A DNA stretch of 64,000 nucleotides from Prionace glauca (GCA_037974335.1 CM075736.1:477684-541683), one strand, 5' to 3'. Numbered from the stretch's first letter, positions 43,601 through 54,055 are shown. Notes: generated by a model not told the origin, from the sequence alone. Numbers and translations are program-made.

Positions 43601-46600
43601 GAAATGTAATTACAGGATTAAATAGAAATTATTGCTCTGTTATGTGTTTTGAGACAGTAGCTGGGATTTTATCAGCACGCCCTGCCCATCGATAGGCAGA
43701 ACGAGCCGGTAAAACCACACAGGAGGTGAAAAATCAGGATCACACCCAATTTCTCAGCTCTCACGAGTTTATGAGATGCGGATTTCTGGCGGGGTCAGCC
43801 TCTCACTGGAAATGGGCGTGGGGCTGGATAAATTATGGTCATATTTATTTGCATGGACTTGCCTTTGTGGCATTGCTGGGCAAAGTTTTCTTCTTGGGTA
43901 GTGGCAGCCTGGTAGTGCCACCCTGTCACATTGGCACCGCCAACCTGGCAAAGCTCACCAGCCACTGTCCCCCAGCCAGTGCTAAGGAGTGGAGACTATG
44001 GAGATGGGACCAGGTGCAGGGCCTATGGGGCAGGGGTGGAGCCAATGGGTGCATAGCCAGGGGCAGGGCCTGATCAGGGAGGGAGGGGGGTCTGTTGCGC
44101 ACTCTGCATTGCTATTGGATCAGGAGGAGAGAACATGATCAGTCTGGGCAGCGAGGTCTGTATTTGAGTGTTGTGGGGCTTCTGATCAGCCGCGGGTCCT
44201 CATGATTGCGAAATAGGGGGTGGGGTTTGTTTAAGAACATAAGAAATAGGAGCAGGAGTAGGCCAACTAGCCCTTCAAGCCTGCCCCGCCATGGCTGATC
44301 TGTCGTGGCTCAGTTCCACCTTCCCGCCCTCTCCCCATAACCCTTAATCCCCTCTCTTATCAAAAACCCATCAACCTGCGTCTGAGCAGCAGCAGCCTGA
44401 CAGCCCTCTATCTGTCAGACCCTTGCTGTTTAAATTGTGCATGTGCAGAATCAGAGGTCTGTACATGCGCAGTAGCTCCCTCTGCAGGCTCGCTGCCGAA
44501 TTAAGCCCAACCCAGTGCCTGCAGCAGCAGCAAGTAACAAACCATTTTTTTCTGTAAGATTGGGCGTGAAAACTCACCCAAAAAACAGATCAGGAACTCT
44601 CTCATTTTCACACTCGCTAGGCATTTCGAATCATTCATGTAAAATTCCGCTCAATGTCTCTATGATGAGATTCTATGTTAACTCTGAAATGAATTCAATG
44701 GGCTGAGGGAATTGAGATCTGATGCCAAGGTTGTAGTTGGTGAGGTTTCTCGATATGTTGACCATGGTTTCTTCACCCTGTCTACTGCTGTAAAATTGAG
44801 ATGGATGCTCTGAATCACAGAAACTGTCACTGGCTATTTTTTTGCAGTGAGGGTTGGGATGTAACTGATTACCGCAGTGAGTCAGCAGGTAGAAAAGCTG
44901 GGTTAAACTTCAAATATTAATTCTGTTTCTCTCTCCACAGATTCTCTGTCTGGACTGCTGAGGAATTGCAGCATTTTCTATAATTATCTCAAATCTGGAA
45001 TTCTCTGCCCGTTGAAGTGGTGGAGGCTACCTCGCTAAATATTTTTAAGTCGCGGGTTGATGGGTTTTTGATAAGAGAGGGGATTAAGGGTTATGGGGAG
45101 AGGGCGGGAATGTGGAACTGAGCCAGGACAGATCAGCCATGATCTTATTGAATGCGGGGCAGGCTCGAAGGGCTAGTTGGCCTACTCCTGCTCCTATTTC
45201 TTATGTTCTTATTTCCAGGATCCTCAGGAGTTTATTTTGAACAAAGAGCTGAATGGGGGTGAGGATGAAGGAAAGTTTCCCCCAGTGACACTGACAGTCC
45301 CTGCAGCTCCTATTCACTCATCCCAGTCAATACAGGGATTAACACTGAGCCCAACACCAGAGGCACATTCACAGTCACCTATCCATCAGAAGTAACCATG
45401 AGAAACAAAGGTGCAAAGCACAGGCTGGGTGGCCCGATGTCCGAGGGATAATTCCTTCACCTTATACCAGAGGGGATTGGTGGAGCTGGATCACTCCTGG
45501 TCTCCAGTTCCTCACCTTCCAGGTCAGAAGTGAAGTTTCCCAGGAATGTGCTTGGATCGAGATTAGAACTGTCTGGACCCACCCAGTGAAACATATTGTG
45601 GAGAAAAGTAGAGAGGCTATTAACTTAGCAAGTCAGGAAGTGCTAAAATGGAAAAAAGGGTGTCCCTTTTTAACAATGTGATACACAAGGAAACCTCTAA
45701 CGAAATGTTTTAACTCATTCACAGGATGGGGTGTCACTGTCTAGACCAGCATTTATTGCCCATCTCTAATTGCCCCTTGAGAAGGTGGTGGGTGAGCTGC
45801 CTTCTTGAACCTGCTGCAGTCCCTGAGATGTAGGTACACCCACCATGCTGTGAGGAAAATTGGAAATTATGAGGTACTCATGGGGAATTTTTAAAAAGAG
45901 AGATTTTTAAGGCTGGGGATTCTTAACAATAAATGGCTGATAATCGCAATCTGTTATCGAGAAGTATGAGGCAGAGTCTTATTCACTGTTTACAAAGCAT
46001 AACCATTGAAAGGAACTGAACTGAATCAATCGCAACCTATTGCCTGGTTATCATTAAATGAAACGCAAATAAAAGCAGTTGCTGTCCACAAGGGCGGCAC
46101 GGTAGCACAGTGGTTAGCACTGCTGCTTCACAGCTCCAGGGTCCTGGGTTCGATTCCCGGCTCGGGTCACTGCCTGTGTGGAGTTTGCACATTCTCCTCG
46201 TGTCTGCGTGGGTTTTCTCCGGGTGCTCCGGTTTCCTCCCACAGTCCAAAGATGTGCGGGTTAGGTTCATTGGCTATGCTAAAATTGCCCCTTAGTGTCC
46301 TGGGATGTGTAGGTTAGAGGGATTAGCAGGTAAATGTGTGGGGATGTGGGGATAGGGTCTGGGTGGGATTGTGTTCGGTGCAGACTCGATGGGCCGAAGG
46401 GCCTGTTTCTGCACTGTAGGGTTCTATAATCTATAACAATGTAAAAACCAGGCAGATTGCTGAACCGGTCTATTTCTGCTTTAAGTAAAATGTAAATAGA
46501 ATCACCCTCCCAGTACAGGGAATAAGAGACAGACACTGATCTCATCCTCCAACCATCACCACTCTTTTTCCATCCATTTCCCATTGCCCCCGGATCCCCC

Positions 46601-46793
46601 ACCCTTACCTTCCCCACCCCCCCATTGCTGTCCCTCTAGACCCTACTGACAGTCCCTGCAGCTCCTTTCCATCCATTCCCCCGGATAAGGAGCTGAATGG
46701 GGGTGAGGATGGAGGAAAGTTTCCCCCAGATCCCCCCCTTTCCCCCCCCCGGCTCTGAGACACTGACAGTACCTGCAGCTCCTTTCCATCCAT
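40513..46793 (-). CDS. Gene B: two-IgV, tail-less membrane protein (butyrophilin/B7-like), five exons
   Basis: Model: complement of 40513-40613, 41138-41482, 41909-42250, 42997-43057 and 46773-46793; 870 nt, 289 aa, same phases as gene A. All splice sites are present and all exons open. Against gene A: exon 1 has leucine in place of proline (MDGKELQ), the leader has seven leucines instead of six, the distal IgV has four replacements (V to I, K to E, N to S, Y to H), the proximal IgV has two (S to P, D to E), and the transmembrane exon is identical. The IgV codon changes are all replacements; the leader has one silent change (AAA/AAG). As for gene A, ligand and role are unknown. An intact-looking paralogue pair is a better guess than a pseudogene pair, but transcription is not shown here. 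Confidence 0.75.
40978..41098 (-). mobile_element. SINE head fragment in gene B intron
   Basis: Copy of 16310-16430. Confidence 0.65.
41138..41482 (-). CDS. Gene B exon 4: membrane-proximal IgV
   Basis: Begins GDSPVPVSGFLGEQVVLPC. Two replacements relative to gene A, one near the N terminus and one in the ESDQNDYQC turn. Confidence 0.85.
41558..41645 (+). mobile_element. SINE 3' tail in gene B intron
   Basis: Copy of 16890-16977. Confidence 0.85.
41909..42250 (-). CDS. Gene B exon 3: membrane-distal IgV
   Basis: Differs from gene A in GNIPVS, HEFINGSDDL and CWIHK. Both cysteines, the strand-C tryptophan and both N-glycosylation sites are kept. Confidence 0.85.
42997..43057 (-). CDS. Gene B exon 2: leader exon
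   Basis: 61 bp, with one more leucine codon than gene A. The in-frame length change explains the +3 step in the unit alignment. Confidence 0.8.
43088..43503 (-). mobile_element. CR1 LINE 3' end, antisense (unit 2)
   Basis: Copy of 18417-18832, in intron 1 of gene B. Confidence 0.85.
43504..44234. other. Gene B intron 1, no gene seen
   Basis: Copy of 18833-19563. Confidence 0.4.
44235..44378 (-). mobile_element. CR1 LINE 3' terminus, antisense (unit 2)
   Basis: Copy of 19564-19707. Confidence 0.85.
44379..44989. other. Gene B intron 1 with empty PLE site
   Basis: Single aattaagccca at 44499-44509 where unit 1 has a 666-base PLE. No gene seen. Confidence 0.7.
44990..45216 (+). mobile_element. 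CR1 LINE, 3' end (unit 2)
   Basis: Copy of 20996-21222. Confidence 0.9.
45217..45738 (-). other. Degenerate first-exon-module remnant and spacer (unit 2)
   Basis: Copy of 21223-21744. Confidence 0.5.
45739..45864 (+). repeat. Abundant interspersed repeat, fragment (unit 2)
   Basis: Copy of 21745-21870. Confidence 0.7.
46092..46437 (+). mobile_element. tRNA-derived SINE, full length, unit 2 only
   Basis: A box tagcacagtgg and B box ggttcgattcc present; ends ctgcactgtagggttctata atctata. Unit 1 has the uninterrupted sequence (ctgtccacaatgtaaaaacc at about 22090). Nearly identical to the SINE at 4641-4973, so recently active. Confidence 0.93.
46440..46772 (-). other. 5' part of gene B intron 1
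   Basis: Matches the sequence beside gene A exon 1, including the donor-less exon-1-like duplicate. Confidence 0.5.
46773..46793 (-). CDS. Gene B exon 1: MDGKELQ
   Basis: Same position relative to module e as exon 1 of gene A to module c. gtactg donor. Module f (50046-50066), further upstream on the same strand, offers an identical alternative. Confidence 0.6.
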
Positions 46794-47150
46794 TCCCCAC
46801 ACAGGGATCAGCTCGGAGACTCCACACTGACAACAGGAGGGACAGAAAGGGTCAGATTCTCCACTCAGCAGCAAAGAGGAACTTTACCTCCGAGTGTTGT
46901 GAGAACACAGTTTAGCTCAGGATCAGTCCCGATAATACAGGGGGCGGGACCTGGGTTTATTCACACAGAGCAGGGGGGGTGCTGACCATCCCCGCTCTCT
47001 CCTCCCTCTCCCTGGGTGTGGGCTGAACAGTTTCCCGGGAGCCGGCACTCGGATTGTTGTTTCACTCCAATCCCTTCAGGGGAAAAGCAGCTTTTAACCC
47101 GATTTTTCCTGACAGAGTCTGGGACTTTAATCCTCACTCCCCCCCCCCCC
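46794..47150 (-). promoter_or_regulatory. Upstream module e (putative gene B promoter)
   Basis: Conserved next to exon 1. The proximal segment is of the module d type (cagcaaagaggaactttacc, cccgataatacagggggcgg); the distal blocks as in module c up to a C run at about 47140. No TATA box seen. Confidence 0.5.
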
Positions 47151-47430
47151 CCCCTGTGAATGGTAGAGTGCAGGCTCTGCCCTCAGCCCCATTCTGCAGC
47201 TTCCTGCAATTTGAATGAATGAACTCCATCAGCAGCACCCACATTATCAAGTTTACGGAGGATTCGGTCAGGAAACTAGTTTCATCATCAACACTTCAGT
47301 GCCAGCTTGAAAATTAATATTCACAGTTTGGTTCTCCAATCCGGAATCAATCAGACTCCCTAATACTGGCTCAAGATTGACAGCACCACATGGCTTCAAA
47401 TAAACCATCAGATTAATACAGGAGCCACAC
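47151..47430. other. Spacer, no gene seen
   Basis: Not shared with the other modules. Contains a short L2-like phrase (aacaacatc absent; ccatcagcagcacccacatt present), but I could not assign it. Confidence 0.3.
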
Positions 47431-48737
47431 TCTGGGTTTAAGGGGTTCGCAGGGATAAACCCAGAGTCTGGCTCCTGTATTAAAGGGGTTCAGACAGATA
47501 AACCCAGAGTCTGCCTCCTGTATTAAAGGGGCTCACACAAATAAACCCAGAGTCTGGCTCCTGTATTAAAGGGGTTCAGACGGATAAACCCAGAGACTGG
47601 CTCCTGTATTAAAGGGGTTCACACAGATAAACCCAGAGTCTGGCTCCTGTATTAAAGGGGTTCAGACGGATAAACCCAGAGACTGGCTCCTGTATTAAAG
47701 GGGTTCACACAGATAAACCCAGAGTCTGGCTCCTGTATTAAAGAGGTTCAGACAGATAAACCCAGAGGCAGGCTCCTGTATTAAAGGGGCTCACACAAAT
47801 AAACCCAGAGTCTGGCTCCTGTATTAAAGGGGTTCAGACGGATAAACCCAGAGACTGGCTCCTGTATTAAAGGGGTTCACACAGATAAACCCAGAGTCTG
47901 GCTCCTGTATTAAAGGGGTTCAGACGGATAAACCCAGAGTCTGGCTCCTGTATTAAAGGGGTTCACACAGATAAACCCAGAGTCTGGCTCCTGTATTAAA
48001 GGGGTTCAGACGGATAAACCCAGAGACTGGCTCCTGTATTAAAGGGGTTCACACAGATAAACACAGAGTCTGGCTCTTGTATTAAAGGGGTTCACACGGA
48101 TAAACCCAGAGTCTGGCTCCTTTATTAAAGGAGTGCAGACAGATAAACCCAGAGTCTGGCTCCTGTATTAAAGGGGTTCAGACAGATAAACCCAGAGTCT
48201 GGCTCCTGTATTAAATGGGTTCACACAGATAAACCCAGAGTCTGGCTCCTGTATTAAAGGGGCTCACACAAATAAACCCAGAGTCTGGCTCCTGTATTAA
48301 AGGGGTTCAGACGGATAAACCCAGAGACTGGCTCCTGTATTAAATGGGTTCACACAGATAAACCCAGAGTCTGGCTCCTGTATTAAAGGGGTTCACACGG
48401 ATAAACCCAGAGTCTGGCTCCTTTATTAAAGGAGTGCAGACAGATAAACCCAGAGTCTGGCTCCTGTATTAAAGGGGTTCAGACAGATAAACCCAGAGTC
48501 TGGCTCCTGTATTAAAGGGGTTCACACAGATAAACCCAGAGTCTGGCTCCTGTATTAAAGGGGTTCACACAGACAAACCCAGAGTCTGGCTCCTGTATTA
48601 AAGGGGTTCACACAGATAAACCCAGAGTCTGGCTCCTGTATTAAAGGGGTTCACACAGATAAACCCAGAGTCTGGCTCCTGTATTAAAGGGGTTCACACA
48701 GATAAACCCAGAGTCTGGCTCCTGTATTAAAGGGGTC
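47431..48737 (+). repeat. 43-bp minisatellite, array 2 (about 30 units)
   Basis: Same unit as array 1. Part of the array (about 47570-48060) alternates a cagacgg/gagactgg unit with a cacacag/gagtctgg unit, giving an 86-bp higher-order period. Confidence 0.95.
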
Positions 48738-48934
48738 CCGGCAGCAGATGGCGCTCTGTCCAACCAACAGCGCCACCGGGTGACCAGCTGATGGTATTGC
48801 AGGGAACCGTGGAACAAATTTGAAAACCGGAGCTGCATTTGTCTAGCGCCTTCCAGACAGGAATTCCCAAAATGTATCACTTGAGATTTCACCTCGTCAA
48901 AATAAGCCTTCACAGTGAAAACTGACATGTGAAG
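48738..48934. other. Spacer, no gene seen
   Basis: Short unique stretch (ggcagcagatggcgctctgt) before the repeat at 48935. Confidence 0.4.
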
Positions 48935-49180
48935 ATGTCCCTTGAGGAGGTGGTGATGGGGTTTCTTCTTGAAGAGTTTCAGTCCCGTGTGGTGAAGGTG
49001 CCGTTAGGGAGGGAGCTCCAGGATTCTCACCCAGTGACGATGAAGGAACGGCCGATATATCTCCAAGTGGGGACGGTGTGTGAGAGAGACTGGGAGAGGA
49101 ACTTGGAGGTGATGGTGTTCCCCATGTTCCTGGTGCCCTTGTCCTTCTAGAGGAGGCTGGAGGTTGTGGCTTTGGGAGGT
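48935..49180 (+). repeat. Abundant interspersed repeat (ttgagaaggtggtg family)
   Basis: Best-preserved copy: cccttgaggaggtggtgatg, ccgttagggagggagctcca, gatatatctccaagtgggga, tgcccttgtccttctagagg. Confidence 0.75.
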
Positions 49181-49318
49181 TTTATTGAAGAATGTGGCAG
49201 TGGGAACAGAAGAGAAAGATATAACTACATCATCATTGTCTGTAGTTTTTAGGTTAAAACAGAACATATTTCAGTTGCTCTAAATTGGAGCTAAAAACAG
49301 AACAGTTCTGAAGAGAAA

Positions 49319-49655
49319 TGGGTGGCCCGGTAGCACAGTGATTAGCACTGCTGCTTCACAGCTCCAGGGACCTGTGTTTGATTTCCGGCTTGGGTCACTG
49401 TCTGTATGGAGTCTGCACATTTTCCCCGTGTCTGCGGGGGTTTCCTCTGGGTGCCCCTGTTTCCACACTCCAAAGATGTGCGGGTTAGGTTGATTGGCCA
49501 TGCTAAATTGCCCCTTAGTGTCCAGGGATGTGTAGATTAGAGGCATTGGCGGGTAAAATGTACAGCGATATGGGGGTAGAGCCTGGGTGGGATTGTGGTC
49601 GGTGCAGACTCGATGGGCCAAATGGCCTCTTTCTGCACTGTAGGGATTCTATGAT
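49319..49655 (+). mobile_element. tRNA-derived SINE
   Basis: Same insertion as those at 6836-7171 and 30448-30783 but inverted along with module f. Confidence 0.9.
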
Positions 49656-50045
49656 TCCAATGAAATTGAACTTTAAATTTTAATTCTGAGCTGGGAATTT
49701 ACACAACTTTCCTCCTGGATAAAGAGTCAGAGGGCGAGTCAATCAGATTCTCCGTCTGCTTATCAACCAAAGGCACTGCAATTTTGTTCATTTATTTTTC
49801 AATGGCTCTAAATCATCAGGAGCCGCTCCAGCTGCCTCTTCACTGCCGCCACCCCTTCCCCTCTCTCCCCATCAATTCTCCCCTCTCCCTCCATTTCTCC
49901 CCTCATCCCCCTCCCCCGCTCCTGTTTTTACTGACAGTCCCTGCAGCTCCTTTCCATCCATTCCCCCGGATAAGGAGCTGAATGGGGGTGAGGATGGAGG
50001 AAAGTTTCCCCCAGATCCCCCCCGGCTCTGAGACACTGACAGTAC
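49656..50045 (-). other. Intron-like sequence after exon f
   Basis: Inverted counterpart of 6446-6835. Confidence 0.45.
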
Positions 50046-50066
50046 CTGCAGCTCCTTTCCATCCAT
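50046..50066 (-). other. First coding exon of module f
   Basis: Codes for MDGKELQ with a gtactg donor, on the same strand as gene B and 3.3 kb upstream of its exon 1. No other IgV exons lie closer, so it could serve gene B as an alternative first exon. Confidence 0.6.
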
Positions 50067-50642
50067 TCCCCACACAGGGATCAGCTCGGAGACTCCACAC
50101 TGACAACAGGAGGGACAGAAAACCTCATGTTGTCTCCTCAGCGGGAAATAGAAACATTTACCCGTGAATGCTACTTATAATCCGACAGTGAAGGGCGGGA
50201 CCCGGGTTCATTCACACAGAGCGGGGGGGGGGGGGGTGCTGCTGACCATCCCCGCTCTCTCCTCCCTCTCCCCGGGTGTGGGCTGAACAGTTTCCCGGGA
50301 GCTGGCACTCGGATTGTTGTTTCACTCCAATTCCTTCAGGGGAAAAGCAGCTTTTAACTCGGTTTTTCCTGACAGAGGCTGGGACATTAATCCTCACTCC
50401 CCCCCCTGTGTGTCTCACAATGGCACAGTCCAGACTCCGCCCCTCAGCGGGAAGTTTCTCGTTACTCAAAACCTGACCGGGGGTGAGTCAGGATCAGGAA
50501 AGTTACAACACCCACACATATCATTGCAAACCACAAAGCTGGGGTAAGAAAGATCAGGTTAATCGGTTTCCGGTGTCAGATTGGCAGCGACGCAGGGATT
50601 AAACAATATTGAATAAATTAAAAATAAACAGAATAAAACATC
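50067..50642 (-). promoter_or_regulatory. Upstream module f
   Basis: Distal blocks as in c. The proximal segment (cagcgggaaatagaaacatt, tacttataatccgacagtga) is a third variant. It contains gggcgggac and an agtttctcgttactc motif resembling an interferon-response element (weak). Followed by minisatellite array 3. Confidence 0.5.
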
Positions 50643-50857
50643 AGATAAACCGGAGTCTGGCTCCGGTATTAAAGGGGTTCACACAGATAAACCCAGAGTC
50701 TGGCTCCGGTATTAAAGGGGTTCACACAGATAAACCCAGAGTCAGGCTCCGGTATTAAAGAGGTTCACACAGATAAACCCAGAGTCTGGCTCCTGTATTA
50801 AAGGGGTTCACACAGATAAACCCAGAGTCTGGCTACTGTATTAAAGGGGCTCACACA
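50643..50857 (+). repeat. 43-bp minisatellite, array 3, left part (5 units)
   Basis: Same unit; continues after a PLE insertion. Confidence 0.95.
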
Positions 50858-51268
50858 GTAAAAAGTCTGACAACACCAGGTTTTAGTCCAACCGATTTAT
50901 TTGATAATATTCTCACAAGCAAGCAAGCTTTCGGGGTTAGTCCCTTCGTCAGGTGAATAGAGAGTTCTGGCCTCAGACAGAGCATATAAAGCACAGACAG
51001 TTGCTGATGAGAATGCGAATCCTTACACCTAACGTGCTGTTCAAGTCTTAAAGTGGCTGATAATGTGAGTGGAAGGAGCACTGATCACAGTTTAAAGAGA
51101 TGTGTATTGTCTCCGGACAGGACAGTAAGTGAGGTTTTGCAAACCCAGGCAAGTCACGGGGGTTACAGATAGTGCGACATGAACCCAAGATCCCTGTTGA
51201 GACCGTCCTCATGTGTGCGGAACTTGGCCATCAGTCTCTGTTCAGCGACTCTGCGCTGTCGTGTGTCA
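50858..51268 (-). mobile_element. Penelope-like element fragment inside minisatellite array 3
   Basis: Antisense 3' end of the PLE: gtaaaaagtctgacaacacc at the left, gtcctcatgtgtgcggaact and cgactctgcgctgtcgtgtg at the right. Carries the inverted terminus but not the GIY-YIG core. Confidence 0.88.
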
Positions 51269-52403
51269 GACAGATAAACCCAGAGTCTGGCTCCTGTATT
51301 AAAGGGGTTCACACAGATAAACCCAGAGTCTGGCTCCTGTATTAAAGGGGTTCAGACAGATAAACCCAGAGTCTGGATCCTGTATTAAAGGGGTTCACAC
51401 AGATAAACCCAGAGTCTGGCTCCTGAATTAAAGGGGTTCACACGGATAAACCCAGAGTCTGGCTCCTGTATTAAAGGGGTTCACACAGATAAACCCAGAG
51501 TCTGGCTCCTGAATTAAAGGGGTTCACACAGATAAACCCAGAGTCTAGATCCTGTATTAAAGGGGTTCACACAGATAAACCCAGAGTCTGGATCCTGTAT
51601 TAAAGGGGTTCACACAGATAAACCAGAGTCTGGCTCCTGTATTAAAGGGGTTCAGACAGATAAACCCAGAGTCTGGATCCTGTATTAAAGGGGTTCAGAC
51701 AGATAAACCCAGAGTCTGGATCCTGTATTAAAGGGGTTCAGACAGATAAACCCAGTGTCTGGATCCTGTACTAAAGGGGTTCAGACAGATAAACCCAGAG
51801 TCTGGATCCTGTATTAAAGGGGTTCAGACAGATAAACCCAGAGTCTGGATCCTGTACTAAAGGGGTTCAGACAGATAAACCCAGAGTCTGGCTCCTGTAT
51901 TAAAGGGGTTCACACAGATAAACCCAGAGTCTGGCTCCTATATTAAAGGGGTTCAGACAGATAAACCCAGAGTCTGGCTCCTGTATTAAAGGGGTTCAGA
52001 CAGATAAACCCAGAGTCTGGCTCCTATATTAAAGGGGTTCAGACAGATAAACCCAGAGTCTGGCTCCTATATTAAAGGGGTTCAGACAGATAAACCCAGT
52101 GTCTGGCTCATGTATTAAAGGGGTTCACACAGATAAACCCAGAGTCTGGCTCCTGTATTAAAGCGGTTCAGACAGATAAACCCAGAGTCTGGCTCCTGTA
52201 TTAAAGGGGTTCAGACAGATAAACCCAGAGTCTGGCTCCTATATTAAAGGGGTTCAGACAGATAAACCCAGAGTCTGGCTCCTATATTACAGGGGTTCAG
52301 ACAGATAAACCCAGAGTCTGGCTCCTGTATTAAAGCGGTTCAGACAGATAAACCCAGAGTCTGGCTCCGGTATTAAAGGGGTTCACACAGATAAACCCAG
52401 AGT
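51269..52403 (+). repeat. 43-bp minisatellite, array 3, right part (about 26 units)
   Basis: Contains a cluster of ggatcc variants (about 51650-51880) and of tatattaaa variants (about 51930-52290), showing local spread of unit types. Confidence 0.95.
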
Positions 52404-52452
52404 TTTCACGTCGTAAAAACAAACCTCCACAGTGAAATCTCACGTGTGAAGT

Positions 52453-52635
52453 GGTCCCTTGAGGAGGTGGTGACGGGGCTTCTTCTTGAAGAGTTTCAGT
52501 CCCGTGTGGTGAAGGTGCCGTTAGGGAGGGAGCTCCAGGATTTTGACCCAGTGACGATGAAGGAACGGCCGATATATCTCCAAGTGGGGACGGTGTGTGA
52601 GAGAGACTGGGAGAGGAACTTGGAGGTGATGGTTT
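52453..52635 (+). repeat. Abundant interspersed repeat
   Basis: Close copy of 48935-49110 with a different right end. Confidence 0.75.
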
Positions 52636-52929
52636 TTTTAATCTTTATTCCAATCTGATCCAATCCAATTAAATCCAATTCTGGGAACAGAAGAGAAAGG
52701 AGACTTGTTCTCCTCCTTGTCCTCTCACCCTCCTCAAACTCAACTTTGGGAAGTTGGCCATTGACTTTCGCCCCTCACCCATTTTTCAAATTTTCACCAT
52801 TTTTTCCTCCAACGGTTTCTGCTCGCGGTGGGGGCGGGACCAGTGACAGCAGAACAGAGACGGTGCGAACTTCCTGCCCGCCAATCAGTGTCCTCACAGG
52901 AGGCCGATTAGGAGTATAGACATACAGAG
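52636..52929. other. Spacer with promoter-like features
   Basis: GC box ggtgggggcgggaccag and a CCAAT box (gccaatcagtg) at about 52835-52895. No gene is attached: a CR1 fragment follows directly. Confidence 0.3.
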
Positions 52930-53545
52930 GGACCTGGGAGTGCAGGTTCACAAATCCATGAAGGTTGCATCACAAGTGGAGAAGGTTGTTAGGAAGGTTT
53001 ATGGGATGTTGGCCTTTATAGGAAGGGGCATAGAGTATAAAAGCTGCTGTCTAATGCTTCAGTTGTACAGAACGTTGGTTAGACCGCATTTGGAGTACTG
53101 CGTCCAGTTCTGGTCACCTTACTACCGGAAGGACGTGGAGTCTCTGGAAAGGGTGCAGAGGAGGTTTACCAGGATGTTGCCTGGCATGGGGGGACTGGGT
53201 TACGAGGAGAGGTTGAAGAAACTGGGACTATTCTCCTTGGAAAGGCGGAGATTGAGAGGGGACATGATAGAAGTATATAAGATAATGAAGGGAATGGATA
53301 GAGTTAATAGTGAGAGACTGCTCCCTAGACTAGATACAAACACGAGAGGTCATCATTTAAGGTTGAGGGGGGAGAGGTATAATTTGGAGGTGAGAAGAAG
53401 GTTCTTTACGCAGAGAGTTGTAGGGGTCTGGAACGCGATACCGAGTAGGGTGGTGGAGGCAGGAACGTTGGACTCGTTTAAGATGCAGTTAGATAGGCAC
53501 ATGAGTGAAACGAGAATGGAGGGATATGGTAGGGGATATTAAATA
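52930..53545 (+). mobile_element. CR1 LINE, 3' part (third subfamily)
   Basis: Open for 200 aa (52940-53542): RTLVRPHLEYCVQFWSPYYR, RRFTRMLPGMGGLGYEERLK, RRRFFTQRVVGVWNAIPSRV. 5'-truncated CR1-type RT C terminus. It differs clearly from the full-length CR1, yet its frame is intact. Confidence 0.88.
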
Positions 53546-53740
53546 GGGTTAAACCTCGGGAGACACCGGAAAGGCAGGCTGTAAGATTAATAATTTTTGA
53601 CTTTATTCCACAGGTGGAGGTCCACCTCGTGTCAAACGAGGGGCATTCACACGGCGGGTCGTGCCTGGGATGCTCTTGGAAGTTCCAGGAGTGGCCTAGA
53701 ACTTCGTGTCGGTGTGTGTGCTTGATCCTGGACCGGTAGA

Positions 53741-54055
53741 TGGGCGCCGCAACAGCTCAGTGACTAGCACTGCTGGCTGTGCAGGCACATGGATTTGGGC
53801 CTGTGTCTGTGGGAGTTTGCGCATTCTCCCTGTGGTTGCGTGGGTTTCCTCCGGGCGCTCCGGTTTCCTCCCACACCCCAAAAATGTGCTCTCAGGCTAA
53901 TCGGTTTTTACCAAATTGACACTAATTCTTCCCTGAATCTGACTGAGTAGGGTTCCATTCATAGATATGCAGGGTAGAATAGGTGCAGGGTGATGTGGCG
54001 GCGTGGGCTTGTTGGGCCGAAGGGCCTGTTTCCCGTGCTGGATTGTTCTTTGTTC
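53741..54055 (+). mobile_element. Diverged tRNA-derived SINE
   Basis: Related to the main SINE (gtgggtttcctccgggcgct, cgaagggcctgtttcccgtg) but older, with a weak head (gccgcaacagctcagtgact) and a tgttctttgttcttt tail. Confidence 0.75.

Larger units (their letters stand above)
29947..46850. repeat. Segmental duplication, unit 2 (16.9 kb)
   Basis: Direct repeat of 6345-22515. It contains gene B plus a CR1 fragment (32599-33608) and a SINE (46092-46437) absent from unit 1. It lacks the PLE found in unit 1. Confidence 0.93.

Noticed and set aside
47431-48737. CRISPR-like array
   Set aside because: Regular 43-bp units without unique spacers in a vertebrate genome: this is a minisatellite.
52940-53542. 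Host gene of 200 aa
   Set aside because: Same CR1-type C terminus, another subfamily.
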